Below are positions 51,362 to 60,483 of a DNA stretch of 60,924 nucleotides, one piece after another. Where the stretch lies: positions 1 to 60,924 of the forward strand of contig CALBPX010000100.1 in the NCBI GenBank assembly GCA_937899055.1. The letters are read 5' to 3'. The stretch is from an uncultured Bacteroidales bacterium (GTDB taxonomy: Bacteria > Bacteroidota > Bacteroidia > Bacteroidales > UBA932). The notes under the pieces were generated by a model. That model was not told where the DNA came from and ran no database searches. It saw only the letters and a list, made by a program, of their open reading frames with translations. Positions within the stretch are counted from its first letter, which is position 1. Each line of letters starts with the position of its first letter. The position numbers and the translations under genes are program-made.

Positions 51362-53392
51362 TTAATTCAGCGATTCAATCACTACTTTTTTGTCTGTGAT
51401 GTCTTTCAGCTTGTCGGCCAGGGCCTCGGCCTCGGCCTTTGAGGAGAACGGCCCTGCAATGAACTTGAAACCTTCGTCTGAAGAAATTTTTGCTACGTCT
51501 TTGCCGGCAGAGGAGAGGGTCTTCATCACTTGAGATTCAAGGCTGCTGCCGGTGGTATAGACGGCAACGTTGAACGACCCGGCCTTGTCCTTGCTTTTGG
51601 CGGCTGAGTTTTTACTTGATGATGCAGTTTCTTTCTTTCTTGCAATTGCAACGGGTATTGCCTTGCCGTCTTCAAAGGCGATTATGGAAGCGGCGGTAAA
51701 TCCTGCTTTCCTGATGCGGGAAAGCTGCTTGTAAGCATCTGAATAGGAGTTAAATGCGCCGGCACTATAAACATATCGCCCGTTATCCGTCCTTTCAAAT
51801 ATCGGTGAAAAACCTTTGAAGGAGTTTTCGTTCAGTTTCTTGGCTGAGGTTATCAGCTTGATCTGATATCTGAGGCCTTCCGGGAAATCTTCTCCGTCAA
51901 CTATTACGCTCTTTTTCTGGACTTTGAATGTAAGGTCCATGTCAAGTTTCGGCCGCTCGATTACAAAGCCGTCGTTTTCCGTAACCTTGGCCCTCTTGTC
52001 CAATATGGTGCTAAGGTCTGTTTCGTCGGACGGACTTTCGGAAGAATCTGACGCCTCGGAGGCCAGGTCTTCGGAGGTTTCAAAGAGGGTGTTCCCCGGT
52101 ACTGATACGCCGGTTGAAAGGAAGATTTCTTCTATCCTGCGTATCTGGGCCTCGGCTTCTCTCATCTGGCCGTCCATATTCAGAGCCGTTGCCTCGTTGT
52201 CCGTCAGTCTTGAAGCCAGGGTCTTCAGCGAATCTTTCAGGACTGCAATTTCCAGGCTGTCTTCTTCCGTGGCAAGCTGCTGTTCTATAGCCGAGTAGGC
52301 CGACCGTGAACCCGCCATGCTGTCTTCCAGAAGCCCGCGTTCCTTCTTGAGCTGCCTGTAGGCAAGAACCGTCTTTGTGTAGTTTTCTGTAATCTGCCTT
52401 GTGTTGGGATCCATTTCGCTGACTCCGGTTTTACGGTCAACCCCCTCAAGAGCCTTGTCTATGTTGGCGTTGTTGATGGAGTCTCTCTGCTGCTGTGTGA
52501 GATTGGCAGCGTTCCTTAACCTTGCAATGTTTGCGGCTTCCTGTGCGGTTGCCGGATGTTTTATAGGATCGCTTTCATATTCAACTACATAGCATACAAC
52601 CCTTGAGGTACTGTAAAGCCTTGACGAAGGATTGTCCAGAACCCTTGTGGAAGAAAAGGCAGCATACTTTCCGTCCGGAGTTATATAAAAGAAGAAATCG
52701 TCTGACGGTGAAGAATAGGGGAACCCCATGTTCTGGGCCACACCCCAATCGTGCTTTTCATCGTCCCAGTAACTTACATAGAGGTCATACCCACCGGCCC
52801 CATAATGCCCGTTAGATGAAAAGTAGAGTCTTTTTCCGTCGGGCGATACAAACGGGAATATGTCGTTTCCGCTGCTGGTAACATTGTTGCCCAGAACCTG
52901 GGGTGCGCTCCATACTCCGTCTGCCTGCTTTCTGGAGGTATATATGTTCCACACGCCTTTGGAATCGCGGGCACTGTAGTATATGGTGTTTTTGTCGTTG
53001 GGCAGAAACAGCGTGTCCGAAGTGTTTTTTGCGGCATCATGCCGGAGGACAAAGTGGCCTACGGTGCTGATGTTTGGATAATACAGGAAGAAGTCTTTTT
53101 TGTCTAAAGTCTTGCGTGTAACCACCTTAGGCTCTGAAACATAATGCAGCATGGCCTCTCCGTTCTGGCAGAACACGGCTTTTTCCTCCAGCCGCTTTCT
53201 GTCCTGTCCTTCTGCGGTCAGGGCCATCTGGTTATATATGGCGGCCGCCCGTGCAAACTCGTATGCACGGTAAAGCGAGTCGGCTCTCTGCTCGTTCCTT
53301 CTGCCGCTTTCGCTAAGCTCCTGAGCCCGCACTGGAACGGGGAGCATGCAGCATAGGCAGAAAACAATACTCAGCGATATAAGTTTCTTCAT
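51362..53392 (-). CDS. Exported PD40/coiled-coil/tandem SPOR protein
   Basis: 676 residues with a signal peptide (cleavage near PVPVRAQ). A short TPR-like segment comes first, then WD40-like PD40 propeller strands at about 150-260 (for example FPFVSPDGKRLYFSSNGHYG and FFYITPDGKYAAFSSTR). A coiled coil follows at about 340-420 and then an acidic Ser/Glu linker. The C-terminus has two SPOR-like domains (about 500-585 and 605-676). SPOR domains usually bind denuded peptidoglycan. PD40 proteins with such tails occur in Bacteroidetes gliding/type IX secretion sets (PorE-like), but no other such gene is adjacent. A word copy lies at 53370 in the signal peptide. Confidence 0.75.
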   Translation of the reverse strand: MKKLISLSIVFCLCCMLPVPVRAQELSESGRRNEQRADSLYRAYEFARAAAIYNQMALTAEGQDRKRLEEKAVFCQNGEAMLHYVSEPKVVTRKTLDKKDFFLYYPNISTVGHFVLRHDAAKNTSDTLFLPNDKNTIYYSARDSKGVWNIYTSRKQADGVWSAPQVLGNNVTSSGNDIFPFVSPDGKRLYFSSNGHYGAGGYDLYVSYWDDEKHDWGVAQNMGFPYSSPSDDFFFYITPDGKYAAFSSTRVLDNPSSRLYSTSRVVCYVVEYESDPIKHPATAQEAANIARLRNAANLTQQQRDSINNANIDKALEGVDRKTGVSEMDPNTRQITENYTKTVLAYRQLKKERGLLEDSMAGSRSAYSAIEQQLATEEDSLEIAVLKDSLKTLASRLTDNEATALNMDGQMREAEAQIRRIEEIFLSTGVSVPGNTLFETSEDLASEASDSSESPSDETDLSTILDKRAKVTENDGFVIERPKLDMDLTFKVQKKSVIVDGEDFPEGLRYQIKLITSAKKLNENSFKGFSPIFERTDNGRYVYSAGAFNSYSDAYKQLSRIRKAGFTAASIIAFEDGKAIPVAIARKKETASSSKNSAAKSKDKAGSFNVAVYTTGSSLESQVMKTLSSAGKDVAKISSDEGFKFIAGPFSSKAEAEALADKLKDITDKKVVIESLN

Positions 53393-53469
53393 CTTTCACT
53401 GTCTTTGTCTGTGTGTTGCCAAAAGGCTGTAACAAAGGTAGGAAATACTTTTTTTTTACGAAAAAATTG

Positions 53470-53477
53470 TACATTTG
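53470..53477 (+). promoter_or_regulatory. -7 promoter box of secDF
   Basis: TACATTTG fits TAnnTTTG and ends 28 nt before the secDF ATG, preceded by a T/A-rich tract. Confidence 0.55.
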
Positions 53478-53505
53478 CATCCTATTATCAAAAATGTAAT
53501 TTAAA

Positions 53506-56500
53506 ATGCAGAACAAAGGGCTCTTTAGAGTATTGGCAATCCTGATAGCATTAGCGTGCCTGTATCAGCTTTCTTTTACACTGGCAACTAGAAATCAGGA
53601 GAAAAAGGCAGCCGTTTATGCAAGCAAGGCTGCCGAGGCAGAGAAGCTTAAGCCGGAATTTGCCCAGGTTTCGAACCTTAATCAGGCATATTTTCTGGAC
53701 TCTGTCATCAAAGTAAAAAACAGATATTACCTGGATTCGGTTTCTGACAAGAAAGTCTTCTTGGGCAACACCTACAAGCAGGTAAAGGAAAAAGAAATAA
53801 AGCTCGGTCTCGACCTTAAAGGTGGAATGAACGTGATGATGCAGGTGCAGGTGAGGGACCTCATAAAGGCCCTTTCCAACAACAATCAGTCGGAGGAATT
53901 CCAGAAGGCCCTGGACCTTGCAACCCAGAGGGAGGTTACCAGCCGTCAGGATTTCATAACCCTGTTTGAGCAGGCCTGGAACGAGGTTGCACCGTCCAAA
54001 TCTCTTGCTTCCATATTCTCTACATACGAGATGAAGGACAAAATCAAGAGCGGCAGCACCAATTCCGAAGTCATTTCTGTGATCAAGTCTGAGGCTGAGG
54101 GTGCAATAGCAAACTCATTCAACGTATTGCGCAGCCGTATAGACCGTTTCGGAGTAGCCGCTCCAAACATCCAGAGGCTTGGAAGTTCGGGAAGGATTCT
54201 TGTGGAACTTCCGGGAGTAAAGGAGCCGGAGCGTGTAAGAAAACTCCTCCAGGGAACCGCATCTTTGGAATTCTGGCCTACATACGAGTATAACGAAGTA
54301 AGTTCTGCACTTAGCAGGGCCGACGCCTTGCTGCGTAACCAGAAGGCCGCTGAGGCAAAGGAACCGGAGGCTACAGAAACCCAGACGAAAGATTCTACTT
54401 CTCTGGCCGAGTCAATCAAGGAGCAGATAGGAACAACAGACTCTCTGTCAACCGATCAGCTGGCTCTTCTGAAGGAGCATCCACTTCTTGCAATCCTCTA
54501 TCCGAACCAGTATGGACAGGGAGCCTCAATGGGAACCGCACATTACAAGGATACTGCTCAAATTAACCAATATCTGAACATGCCTGAGATCAAGGCTATT
54601 CTTCCTGCGGACCTTGTTCCGATGTGGGAAGTGAAGCCTATAGATGAAGCGGGTATCATGTTCAGGCTAGTAGCAATCAAGTCTAACAGAGAGGGTAAGG
54701 CCCCGCTTGACGGAAGCTGCATTACAGACGCCAGCATTTCATACGAAAGCCAGGGCGGTATGCCTACAGTAAGCATGGCAATGAACCCTACCGGCGCCAA
54801 GACCTGGGCCAGAATCACTGCCGACAACATTCACAGATGCGTGGCTATAGTTCTTGACGGAATGGTTTATTCCTTCCCTACGGTCAACGATGAAATCACC
54901 GGCGGCCGCAGCCAAATTTCCGGACACTTTACCATTGACGAGGCAACCGACCTTGCAAACGTGCTCAAGTCCGGTAAGCTTCCGGCTCCGGCTACAATCC
55001 TTCAGGAGCAGGTTGTAGGTCCGTCCCTCGGTCAGGAATCAATCAACGCAGGTATGATATCCTTCCTGATAGCCTTCCTGCTGGTTCTGCTGTACATGCT
55101 GTTCTTCTATCGCGGAGCAGGAGTAGCCGCTTGCATTGCTTTGATTTGCAACGTGATATTCCTCCTCGGCGCCCTGATATCAATAGGAGCCGTGCTCACC
55201 CTTCCGGGTATTGCGGGTTTGGTGCTGACTCTGGGTATGGCGGTTGACTCCAACGTAATTATCTACGAAAGAATCAAGGAGGAGCTCCGCAGCGGAAAGC
55301 AGCTCAGACTTGCCATCAAGGACGGTTACAGCAACGCTTATTCCGCAATTCTTGACGGTAACATCACCACTATCATAGTAGGTATCGTGCTGGTCGTATT
55401 CGGAACCGGTCCTATCCAAGGATTTGCCACCACCCTGATTCTGGGTATCATAACATCCCTGATAACCTCCATCTTCATTACGAGGCTTTACTTTGAGGGC
55501 CGCCTGTCGCGCAACAAGAAGATATCCTTTGAGGGAAAGGCTACGCGCAATTTCCTGACCAACACCAAAATAGACTTCATCGGCATCAGAAAGACCACAT
55601 ACGTAATTGCGGCTGCGGTTATCATAACCTGCCTTGCTTTCATCTTTGCAAAAGGCTTCTCCTACGGCGTTGACTTTACGGGAGGCCGCACATATGTACT
55701 CCGTTTTGACAAAATGGTTACAGCCGAGGATGTAAGAAAGGCAACCATGGATGAGTTCGGAGGAGAGAGTATAGAGGTTAAGCAGTTTGGTTCCGGCAGC
55801 CAGATGAAACTTACTACCAAGTACAAGATAAACGACAACTCCCAGGAAGTTGACCAGGAGGTAGAGGGCAAACTCTACAATGCTCTCAAGGGCTTCTTTG
55901 AAACCCCTCTGACTCAGGAGCAGTTCACTACCACCGTAGATAATCCTAACGGTATAGTAAGTTCCGACAAGGTTGGTCCTACCATTGCAAACGATATCAA
56001 GAGAAAGGGTGTCTATGCGGTTATCATTGCCCTTATAGCCATCTTCCTCTATATTGCAGCCAGGTTCTCCAACTGGTCTTGGGGTGCCGGCGGTCTTGCG
56101 GCCCTTGCCCACGACTCCATAATCGTGATAGGCTTCTACTCCATCTTTACCGGAGTTCTGCCTTTCACCCTGGATGTGGACCAGACATTCATAGCCGCAG
56201 TGCTTACAATCATCGGTTATTCTATCAACGATACCGTGGTAATCTTTGACCGTATCCGTGAGTACAAGAGGATCTATCCTAAGAGGACTCTCCGCGAAAA
56301 CATCAACGGTGCGGTAAACAGCACTCTCGCCAGAACGTTCAATACTTCGGGAACAACTCTGGTAGTATTGCTGGCAATTGCAATCTTTGGAGGCGACACC
56401 ATCCGCGGATTTGCCGTAGCTCTTGCAATCGGCGTCCTCGTGGGTACATTCTCGTCTGTATTCATTGCAACACCTATCATGTACGATATCAATAAGAGAA

Positions 56501-56529
56501 AGGTTGAAAAACCTGCACAGAAGAAGTAA
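53506..56529 (+). CDS. secDF: Fused protein translocase subunit SecDF
   Basis: Proton-driven membrane accessory of the Sec translocon, SecD and SecF fused in one chain of 1007 residues, as is usual in Bacteroidetes. The SecD half has an N-terminal helix, a signature GLDLKGGMNVMM and a large periplasmic P1 region. Six helices follow, with the segment AVDSNVIIYERIKEEL. The SecF half starts near residue 700, with GVDFTGGRTYVLRF and TVVIFDRIREYKR. It ends at a terminator, so it is probably monocistronic. Confidence 0.96.
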   Translation: MQNKGLFRVLAILIALACLYQLSFTLATRNQEKKAAVYASKAAEAEKLKPEFAQVSNLNQAYFLDSVIKVKNRYYLDSVSDKKVFLGNTYKQVKEKEIKLGLDLKGGMNVMMQVQVRDLIKALSNNNQSEEFQKALDLATQREVTSRQDFITLFEQAWNEVAPSKSLASIFSTYEMKDKIKSGSTNSEVISVIKSEAEGAIANSFNVLRSRIDRFGVAAPNIQRLGSSGRILVELPGVKEPERVRKLLQGTASLEFWPTYEYNEVSSALSRADALLRNQKAAEAKEPEATETQTKDSTSLAESIKEQIGTTDSLSTDQLALLKEHPLLAILYPNQYGQGASMGTAHYKDTAQINQYLNMPEIKAILPADLVPMWEVKPIDEAGIMFRLVAIKSNREGKAPLDGSCITDASISYESQGGMPTVSMAMNPTGAKTWARITADNIHRCVAIVLDGMVYSFPTVNDEITGGRSQISGHFTIDEATDLANVLKSGKLPAPATILQEQVVGPSLGQESINAGMISFLIAFLLVLLYMLFFYRGAGVAACIALICNVIFLLGALISIGAVLTLPGIAGLVLTLGMAVDSNVIIYERIKEELRSGKQLRLAIKDGYSNAYSAILDGNITTIIVGIVLVVFGTGPIQGFATTLILGIITSLITSIFITRLYFEGRLSRNKKISFEGKATRNFLTNTKIDFIGIRKTTYVIAAAVIITCLAFIFAKGFSYGVDFTGGRTYVLRFDKMVTAEDVRKATMDEFGGESIEVKQFGSGSQMKLTTKYKINDNSQEVDQEVEGKLYNALKGFFETPLTQEQFTTTVDNPNGIVSSDKVGPTIANDIKRKGVYAVIIALIAIFLYIAARFSNWSWGAGGLAALAHDSIIVIGFYSIFTGVLPFTLDVDQTFIAAVLTIIGYSINDTVVIFDRIREYKRIYPKRTLRENINGAVNSTLARTFNTSGTTLVVLLAIAIFGGDTIRGFAVALAIGVLVGTFSSVFIATPIMYDINKRKVEKPAQKK

Positions 56530-56550
56530 AACCTGAACATCAAAGCAGAA

Positions 56551-56584
56551 CGGGCCGCAACTGTCAGGAGCGGCCCGTTTTTTC
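56551..56584 (+). terminator. Intrinsic terminator after secDF
   Basis: ACGGGCCGC (56551-56559) and GCGGCCCGT (56571-56579) form a 9-bp GC-rich stem followed by a T-run. Confidence 0.92.
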
Positions 56585-56609
56585 GTATATGAAGGTCATG
56601 GAATTTTAT

Positions 56610-56617
56610 TAAATTTG
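56610..56617 (+). promoter_or_regulatory. -7 promoter box of rnr
   Basis: TAAATTTG fits TAnnTTTG, 51 nt before the rnr ATG. The predicted leader contains an ATCGCTGAG word (56629-56637). Confidence 0.5.
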
Positions 56618-56668
56618 TAGGTTAGCAAATCGCTGAGTAATTTATCTGAAATTGAAAGATCAAAACAC

Positions 56669-58885
56669 ATGAGCAAGAGAAATAAAAAGGCAGGAAAAGG
56701 AACATCAGCAGGTTACGTAAAGAAAGGTTCACGCCGCCGCAGCGGATTCACCACAGGCCGCAAATCCGCAGGAACCATAAGGACGTCGCGCGGGGTTAAA
56801 AAGATATTGGAAGAGGTTGAAGGTCTGCTCGAAATAGCCTCCGGAGGCTATGGCTTTGTGAGAGTTCCTTCCGAGGATCCAAAGGCCCCGAGGGAGGATA
56901 TCTATATACCTATGGGAAAGATGCGTGGAGCCCTCCATAACGACCAGGTGAGGGCGGCTGTTCTCAGAAAGGCAGAAAAAGGCAAAGAAGGGGCGATAAT
57001 CAAGGTCCTGAGCCGCAGTACCCGCCCTTGGGTTGGGCTGATGCAGATAACCGGACGCCATGCCTGGGTTATCATAGAGAACAAGAACATGCCTTACGAC
57101 GTGGAAGTTCCGATAGAGAGCGTAAAGAAGGAATGGCAGGGGATGAAAGTGGCGGTGCTGGTAAAAGATTTTCCGTACGGATATCAGACTCCGGTAGGGG
57201 AAGTTGTGGATGTGCTCGGAAAGCCGGGCGAAAACGATACAGAAATGCACGCCATACTTTCGGAATACGGCCTGCCTTACAGGTTTCCGGCGTCCGTTGA
57301 GGAAGAGGCGGAAAAGATACCCAAGAAGATTACCGCCAAGGATCTGGAAGGAAGGCGCGATCTGCGCAAAGACTGTGTCTTTACTATAGACCCGGCCGAT
57401 GCAAAGGATTTTGACGATGCGGTTTCTTACAAGGTTCTGCCAAACGGCCATGTAGAAATAGGTGTGCACATTGCGGATGTTTCATATTATGTAAAGCCGC
57501 AGGGAGTGCTTGACCGCGAGGCCTATGCAAGGGCTACTTCTGTGTATCTGGCCGACAGGACCGTTCCCATGCTTCCGGAAGCCCTGTCTAACAATCTTTG
57601 TTCGCTGAGGCCGGGCGAAGACAAACTTTGTTTCTCGGCGATATTTGAGATGGACTCTGCCGGCAAGGTCTATGGCCAGTGGTTCGGCCGCACGGTAATC
57701 TGCTCAGCCTTCCGTTTTGCATACGAAGAGGCCCAGCAGATAATAGACGCCGGAGGCGATATGACGGCATACAAGCCCGTCATGCACACGGGCAACATTC
57801 CGTCCAAGGATGTGATATTGTCTGTACTTGAGCTCCATAAGCTTGCAACCGTGCTCCGCAAGAAGAGGTTCCAGGATGGCTCCATAAGCTTTGAACGCCC
57901 GGAAATGAAGGTTCTTGTGGATGAAAAGGGCAGGCCGGTTGACGTAGTACAGAAGGTTACCAAATCTGCCAACTGGCTCATAGAGGAGTTCATGCTTTTG
58001 GCCAACAAGGCCGTAGCAACCTATGTAGCCACGGCCATCCGCAAAGATGCCCCTACCTTTGTTTATCGTGTGCATGACGAGCCTAACATGGAAAAGGTTG
58101 CAGAACTGAAGACCTTTGTCAAGTATTTTGGCTACAAGCTTGAGGCCGAAAACCCTAAGCAGCTGGCCAGGAGCTTGAACCGGCTGGTGGAACAGATACA
58201 CGGAAAGCCGGAATGCGATTCCATAGAACTGCTGGCCCTAAGGTGCATGGCCCGGGCTCAGTACACTACAGACAATATAGGTCATTACGGCCTGGGGTTC
58301 AGGTACTACACCCACTTTACATCGCCCATAAGAAGGTATCCGGACATGATGGTTCACCGCCTGCTTACCCGCTATCTGAACGGAGACAAGAGCGCCGACA
58401 AGGCATCTTTTGAAGAATATTGCCGGCACTCATCGCAGAGGGAACAGATGGCTACGGAAGCCGAAAGGTCCAGCATCAAGTACAAGATGGCCGAGTATAT
58501 GAAGGAGCGCATAGGGCAGGTTTTTGAAGGTACGGTTACCGGAGTTACAGAATGGGGCCTGTATGTTCAGGTTGAGCCCACCAGAATAGAGGGTATGGTA
58601 GCCCTGAGGGAGCTCACAGACGATTACTACCAGTTTGACGAAAAGACATTCAGTGTAAAAGGCCAGTCTTCGCTCCGCCGATACACTCTTGGCGACAGGG
58701 TAAAGGTCAGGGTAGAAAGGGCTTCGCTGGAGCAGAAGACCATAGATTTTTCCCTTGTTGCCCAGGAGGAGGAAGAGCCGGCAGAAAAGTACGGTATTCT
58801 CACTGAAGAAGAATATGAAAAGAAATCTGCAAAAGGCAAGAAAGGGGCAAGAAAAACAGAAAGTAAAACCAGAAAGAAAAAATAG
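56669..58885 (+). CDS. rnr: Ribonuclease R
   Basis: Processive 3'-5' exoribonuclease that degrades structured RNA, 738 residues. It has a very basic N-terminus, cold-shock-like domains, and the RNB catalytic domain with the Asp cluster in DPADAKDFDDAV. The RNB end motif HFTSPIRRYPDMMVHR follows. A C-terminal S1 domain (GTVTGVTEWGLYVQVE) leads into a Lys-rich tail. It is cotranscribed with gpmI, which begins 1 nt after the stop. Confidence 0.96.
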   Translation: MSKRNKKAGKGTSAGYVKKGSRRRSGFTTGRKSAGTIRTSRGVKKILEEVEGLLEIASGGYGFVRVPSEDPKAPREDIYIPMGKMRGALHNDQVRAAVLRKAEKGKEGAIIKVLSRSTRPWVGLMQITGRHAWVIIENKNMPYDVEVPIESVKKEWQGMKVAVLVKDFPYGYQTPVGEVVDVLGKPGENDTEMHAILSEYGLPYRFPASVEEEAEKIPKKITAKDLEGRRDLRKDCVFTIDPADAKDFDDAVSYKVLPNGHVEIGVHIADVSYYVKPQGVLDREAYARATSVYLADRTVPMLPEALSNNLCSLRPGEDKLCFSAIFEMDSAGKVYGQWFGRTVICSAFRFAYEEAQQIIDAGGDMTAYKPVMHTGNIPSKDVILSVLELHKLATVLRKKRFQDGSISFERPEMKVLVDEKGRPVDVVQKVTKSANWLIEEFMLLANKAVATYVATAIRKDAPTFVYRVHDEPNMEKVAELKTFVKYFGYKLEAENPKQLARSLNRLVEQIHGKPECDSIELLALRCMARAQYTTDNIGHYGLGFRYYTHFTSPIRRYPDMMVHRLLTRYLNGDKSADKASFEEYCRHSSQREQMATEAERSSIKYKMAEYMKERIGQVFEGTVTGVTEWGLYVQVEPTRIEGMVALRELTDDYYQFDEKTFSVKGQSSLRRYTLGDRVKVRVERASLEQKTIDFSLVAQEEEEPAEKYGILTEEEYEKKSAKGKKGARKTESKTRKKK

Positions 58886-58886
58886 A

Positions 58887-60473
58887 ATGGGAAAGAAAGT
58901 TTTGCTGATGATCCTCGACGGATGGGGAATAGGCAACCACACAAAATCAGACGCAATCTACACTCAGGGTCAGCCCAACATAGATGCCCTGAGGGCAAAA
59001 TATCCACACAGCCAGCTTCAAGCCTGCGGAGAAGATGTTGGCCTTCCTGCCGGCCAGATGGGAAATTCCGAAGTGGGCCATCTGAATATAGGCGCAGGCC
59101 GCGTTGTCTATCAGGACCTTGTAAAGATAAACAAGGTTTGTGCAGAGCACAGGATGTTGGAAAACAAAGAAATTTACTCAGCGATGGCTTATGCCAAAAC
59201 CGGCAATCCTGACGGAAATTTTGATGCCGCCGGGCAGGCTCACGACCTGCATCTTCTGGGTCTGGTGTCAAGAGGTGGAGTACACAGCTCGCTGGAACAT
59301 CTTTTTGAGTTTCTGACCACCGCCCGTCAGTGCGGCCTTGAAAGGGTCTTTGTCCACTGCTTCATGGACGGAAGAGATACCGACCCGCACAGCGGAAAGG
59401 GTTTTGTAGAGGAACTTGAAAACCACATGAAGGAAAGCTGCGGCAAGGTGGCCAGTGTCTGCGGAAGGTTCTATGCTATGGACCGCGACAAGCGCTGGAA
59501 CCGCATCAAGGAAGCCTACGACCTCCTTACAGAAGGAAAAGGTGCAAGATTTTCCTCAGCAACAGAGGCTATTCAGGCTTCATATGACGAGGGCGTTACA
59601 GACGAGTTCATCAAACCGATATGCATTGTAAAAAGCCCAGATACTAATGGCTGTCAAGCACGTGACACGGATTCAGTTCCAGTTGCTGTTATCAAGAAAG
59701 ACGATGCCGTTATCTTCTTCAACTTCCGCAACGACAGGGCCCGTGAAATGACCTCTGTCCTTACACAGAAAGACATGCCGGAGGAGAGTATGCATACCAT
59801 TCCGCTGTACTACTGCTGCCTTACTCCATATGATGATGAATTCAAGGGCCTGCATATCCTCTTTGGAAAAGAACATGTGCAAAAGACTTTGGGAGAGGTT
59901 GTTGCCAATGCGGGCAAGCACCAGCTGAGAATCGCTGAGACAGAAAAATACGCTCATGTAACCTTCTTTTTCAACGGTGGCAGAGAGGAGCCTTTTGAGA
60001 ACGAAGACAGAATCCTTGTGGCTTCGCCAAAGGTTGCCACTTACGACCTTCAACCCGAGATGAGCGCTCCTGAGGTTGCAGAAAAGCTCATTGCTGCCAT
60101 CCGTACCGGCTGTGAAGATATGATAATCCTAAACTTTGCAAACGGCGATATGGTAGGCCATACCGGAGTCTATCCTGCTATCTGCAAGGCTGTTGAAACA
60201 ATAGATAACCTTACCGGAAAGGTAGTGGAAGAGGCAAGGAATATGGGCTATTCCGTACTCATTACGGCCGACCACGGAAATGCAGACTATGCAATCAACG
60301 AAGACGGCACGCCAAATACCCAACACTCACTCAATCCGGTTCAGTTTGTTGTGGTTGACCCTGACGTAAAGGAGGTTGAAAACGGCAGGCTCTGCGACAT
60401 CGCCCCAACCATCCTTAAACTCATGGGCATACCCCAGCCAAGTGAAATGACCGGCAAAGTTCTCATAAAGTAG
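58887..60473 (+). CDS. gpmI: 2,3-bisphosphoglycerate-independent phosphoglycerate mutase
   Basis: Glycolytic enzyme interconverting 3- and 2-phosphoglycerate, using two metal ions and a phosphoserine. From the ATG at 58887 it has 528 residues. D11 in ILDGWG and S61 in MGNSEVGHLNIGAGR are the metal ligand and nucleophile, and the C-terminal metal site ITADHGNADYAI is intact. The longer frame upstream runs inside rnr and is rejected. Two word copies lie at 59177 and 59931. Confidence 0.96.
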   Translation: MGKKVLLMILDGWGIGNHTKSDAIYTQGQPNIDALRAKYPHSQLQACGEDVGLPAGQMGNSEVGHLNIGAGRVVYQDLVKINKVCAEHRMLENKEIYSAMAYAKTGNPDGNFDAAGQAHDLHLLGLVSRGGVHSSLEHLFEFLTTARQCGLERVFVHCFMDGRDTDPHSGKGFVEELENHMKESCGKVASVCGRFYAMDRDKRWNRIKEAYDLLTEGKGARFSSATEAIQASYDEGVTDEFIKPICIVKSPDTNGCQARDTDSVPVAVIKKDDAVIFFNFRNDRAREMTSVLTQKDMPEESMHTIPLYYCCLTPYDDEFKGLHILFGKEHVQKTLGEVVANAGKHQLRIAETEKYAHVTFFFNGGREEPFENEDRILVASPKVATYDLQPEMSAPEVAEKLIAAIRTGCEDMIILNFANGDMVGHTGVYPAICKAVETIDNLTGKVVEEARNMGYSVLITADHGNADYAINEDGTPNTQHSLNPVQFVVVDPDVKEVENGRLCDIAPTILKLMGIPQPSEMTGKVLIK

Positions 60474-60483
60474 TTTTATCGCG

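Larger units (their letters stand above)
238..59939. repeat. Dispersed 9-mer ATCGCTGAG / CTCAGCGAT, 25 exact copies
   Basis: Start positions where the plus strand reads ATCGCTGAG: 1045, 3297, 6933, 10253, 12858, 15848, 20248, 21141, 28433, 34792, 35041, 39662, 56629, 59931. Where it reads CTCAGCGAT: 238, 11262, 11722, 26674, 34766, 35572, 39270, 44999, 50237, 53370, 59177. About 0.5 copies of any one 9-mer would be expected on both strands. Copies lie in genes of both strands and in two intergenic sites (39270, 56629). In genes they encode Ile-Ala-Glu (8), Ser-Leu-x (5), Leu-Ser-Asp (7) or Ser-Ala-x (3). Near copies sharing 8 bases occur at 5154, 18343, 23366, 31990 and 51367. Counted by eye. 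Confidence 0.9.

Noticed and set aside
58755..58886. Extended N-terminus of gpmI
   Set aside because: The extra 44 residues run in another frame of the rnr tail; the conserved MILDGWG start is at 58887.
238..59939. Codon or dipeptide bias (Ile-Ala-Glu, Leu-Ser-Asp) as the cause of the ATCGCTGAG enrichment
   Set aside because: Copies occur in four different reading frames and both orientations, and two are intergenic, so no single peptide explains them.
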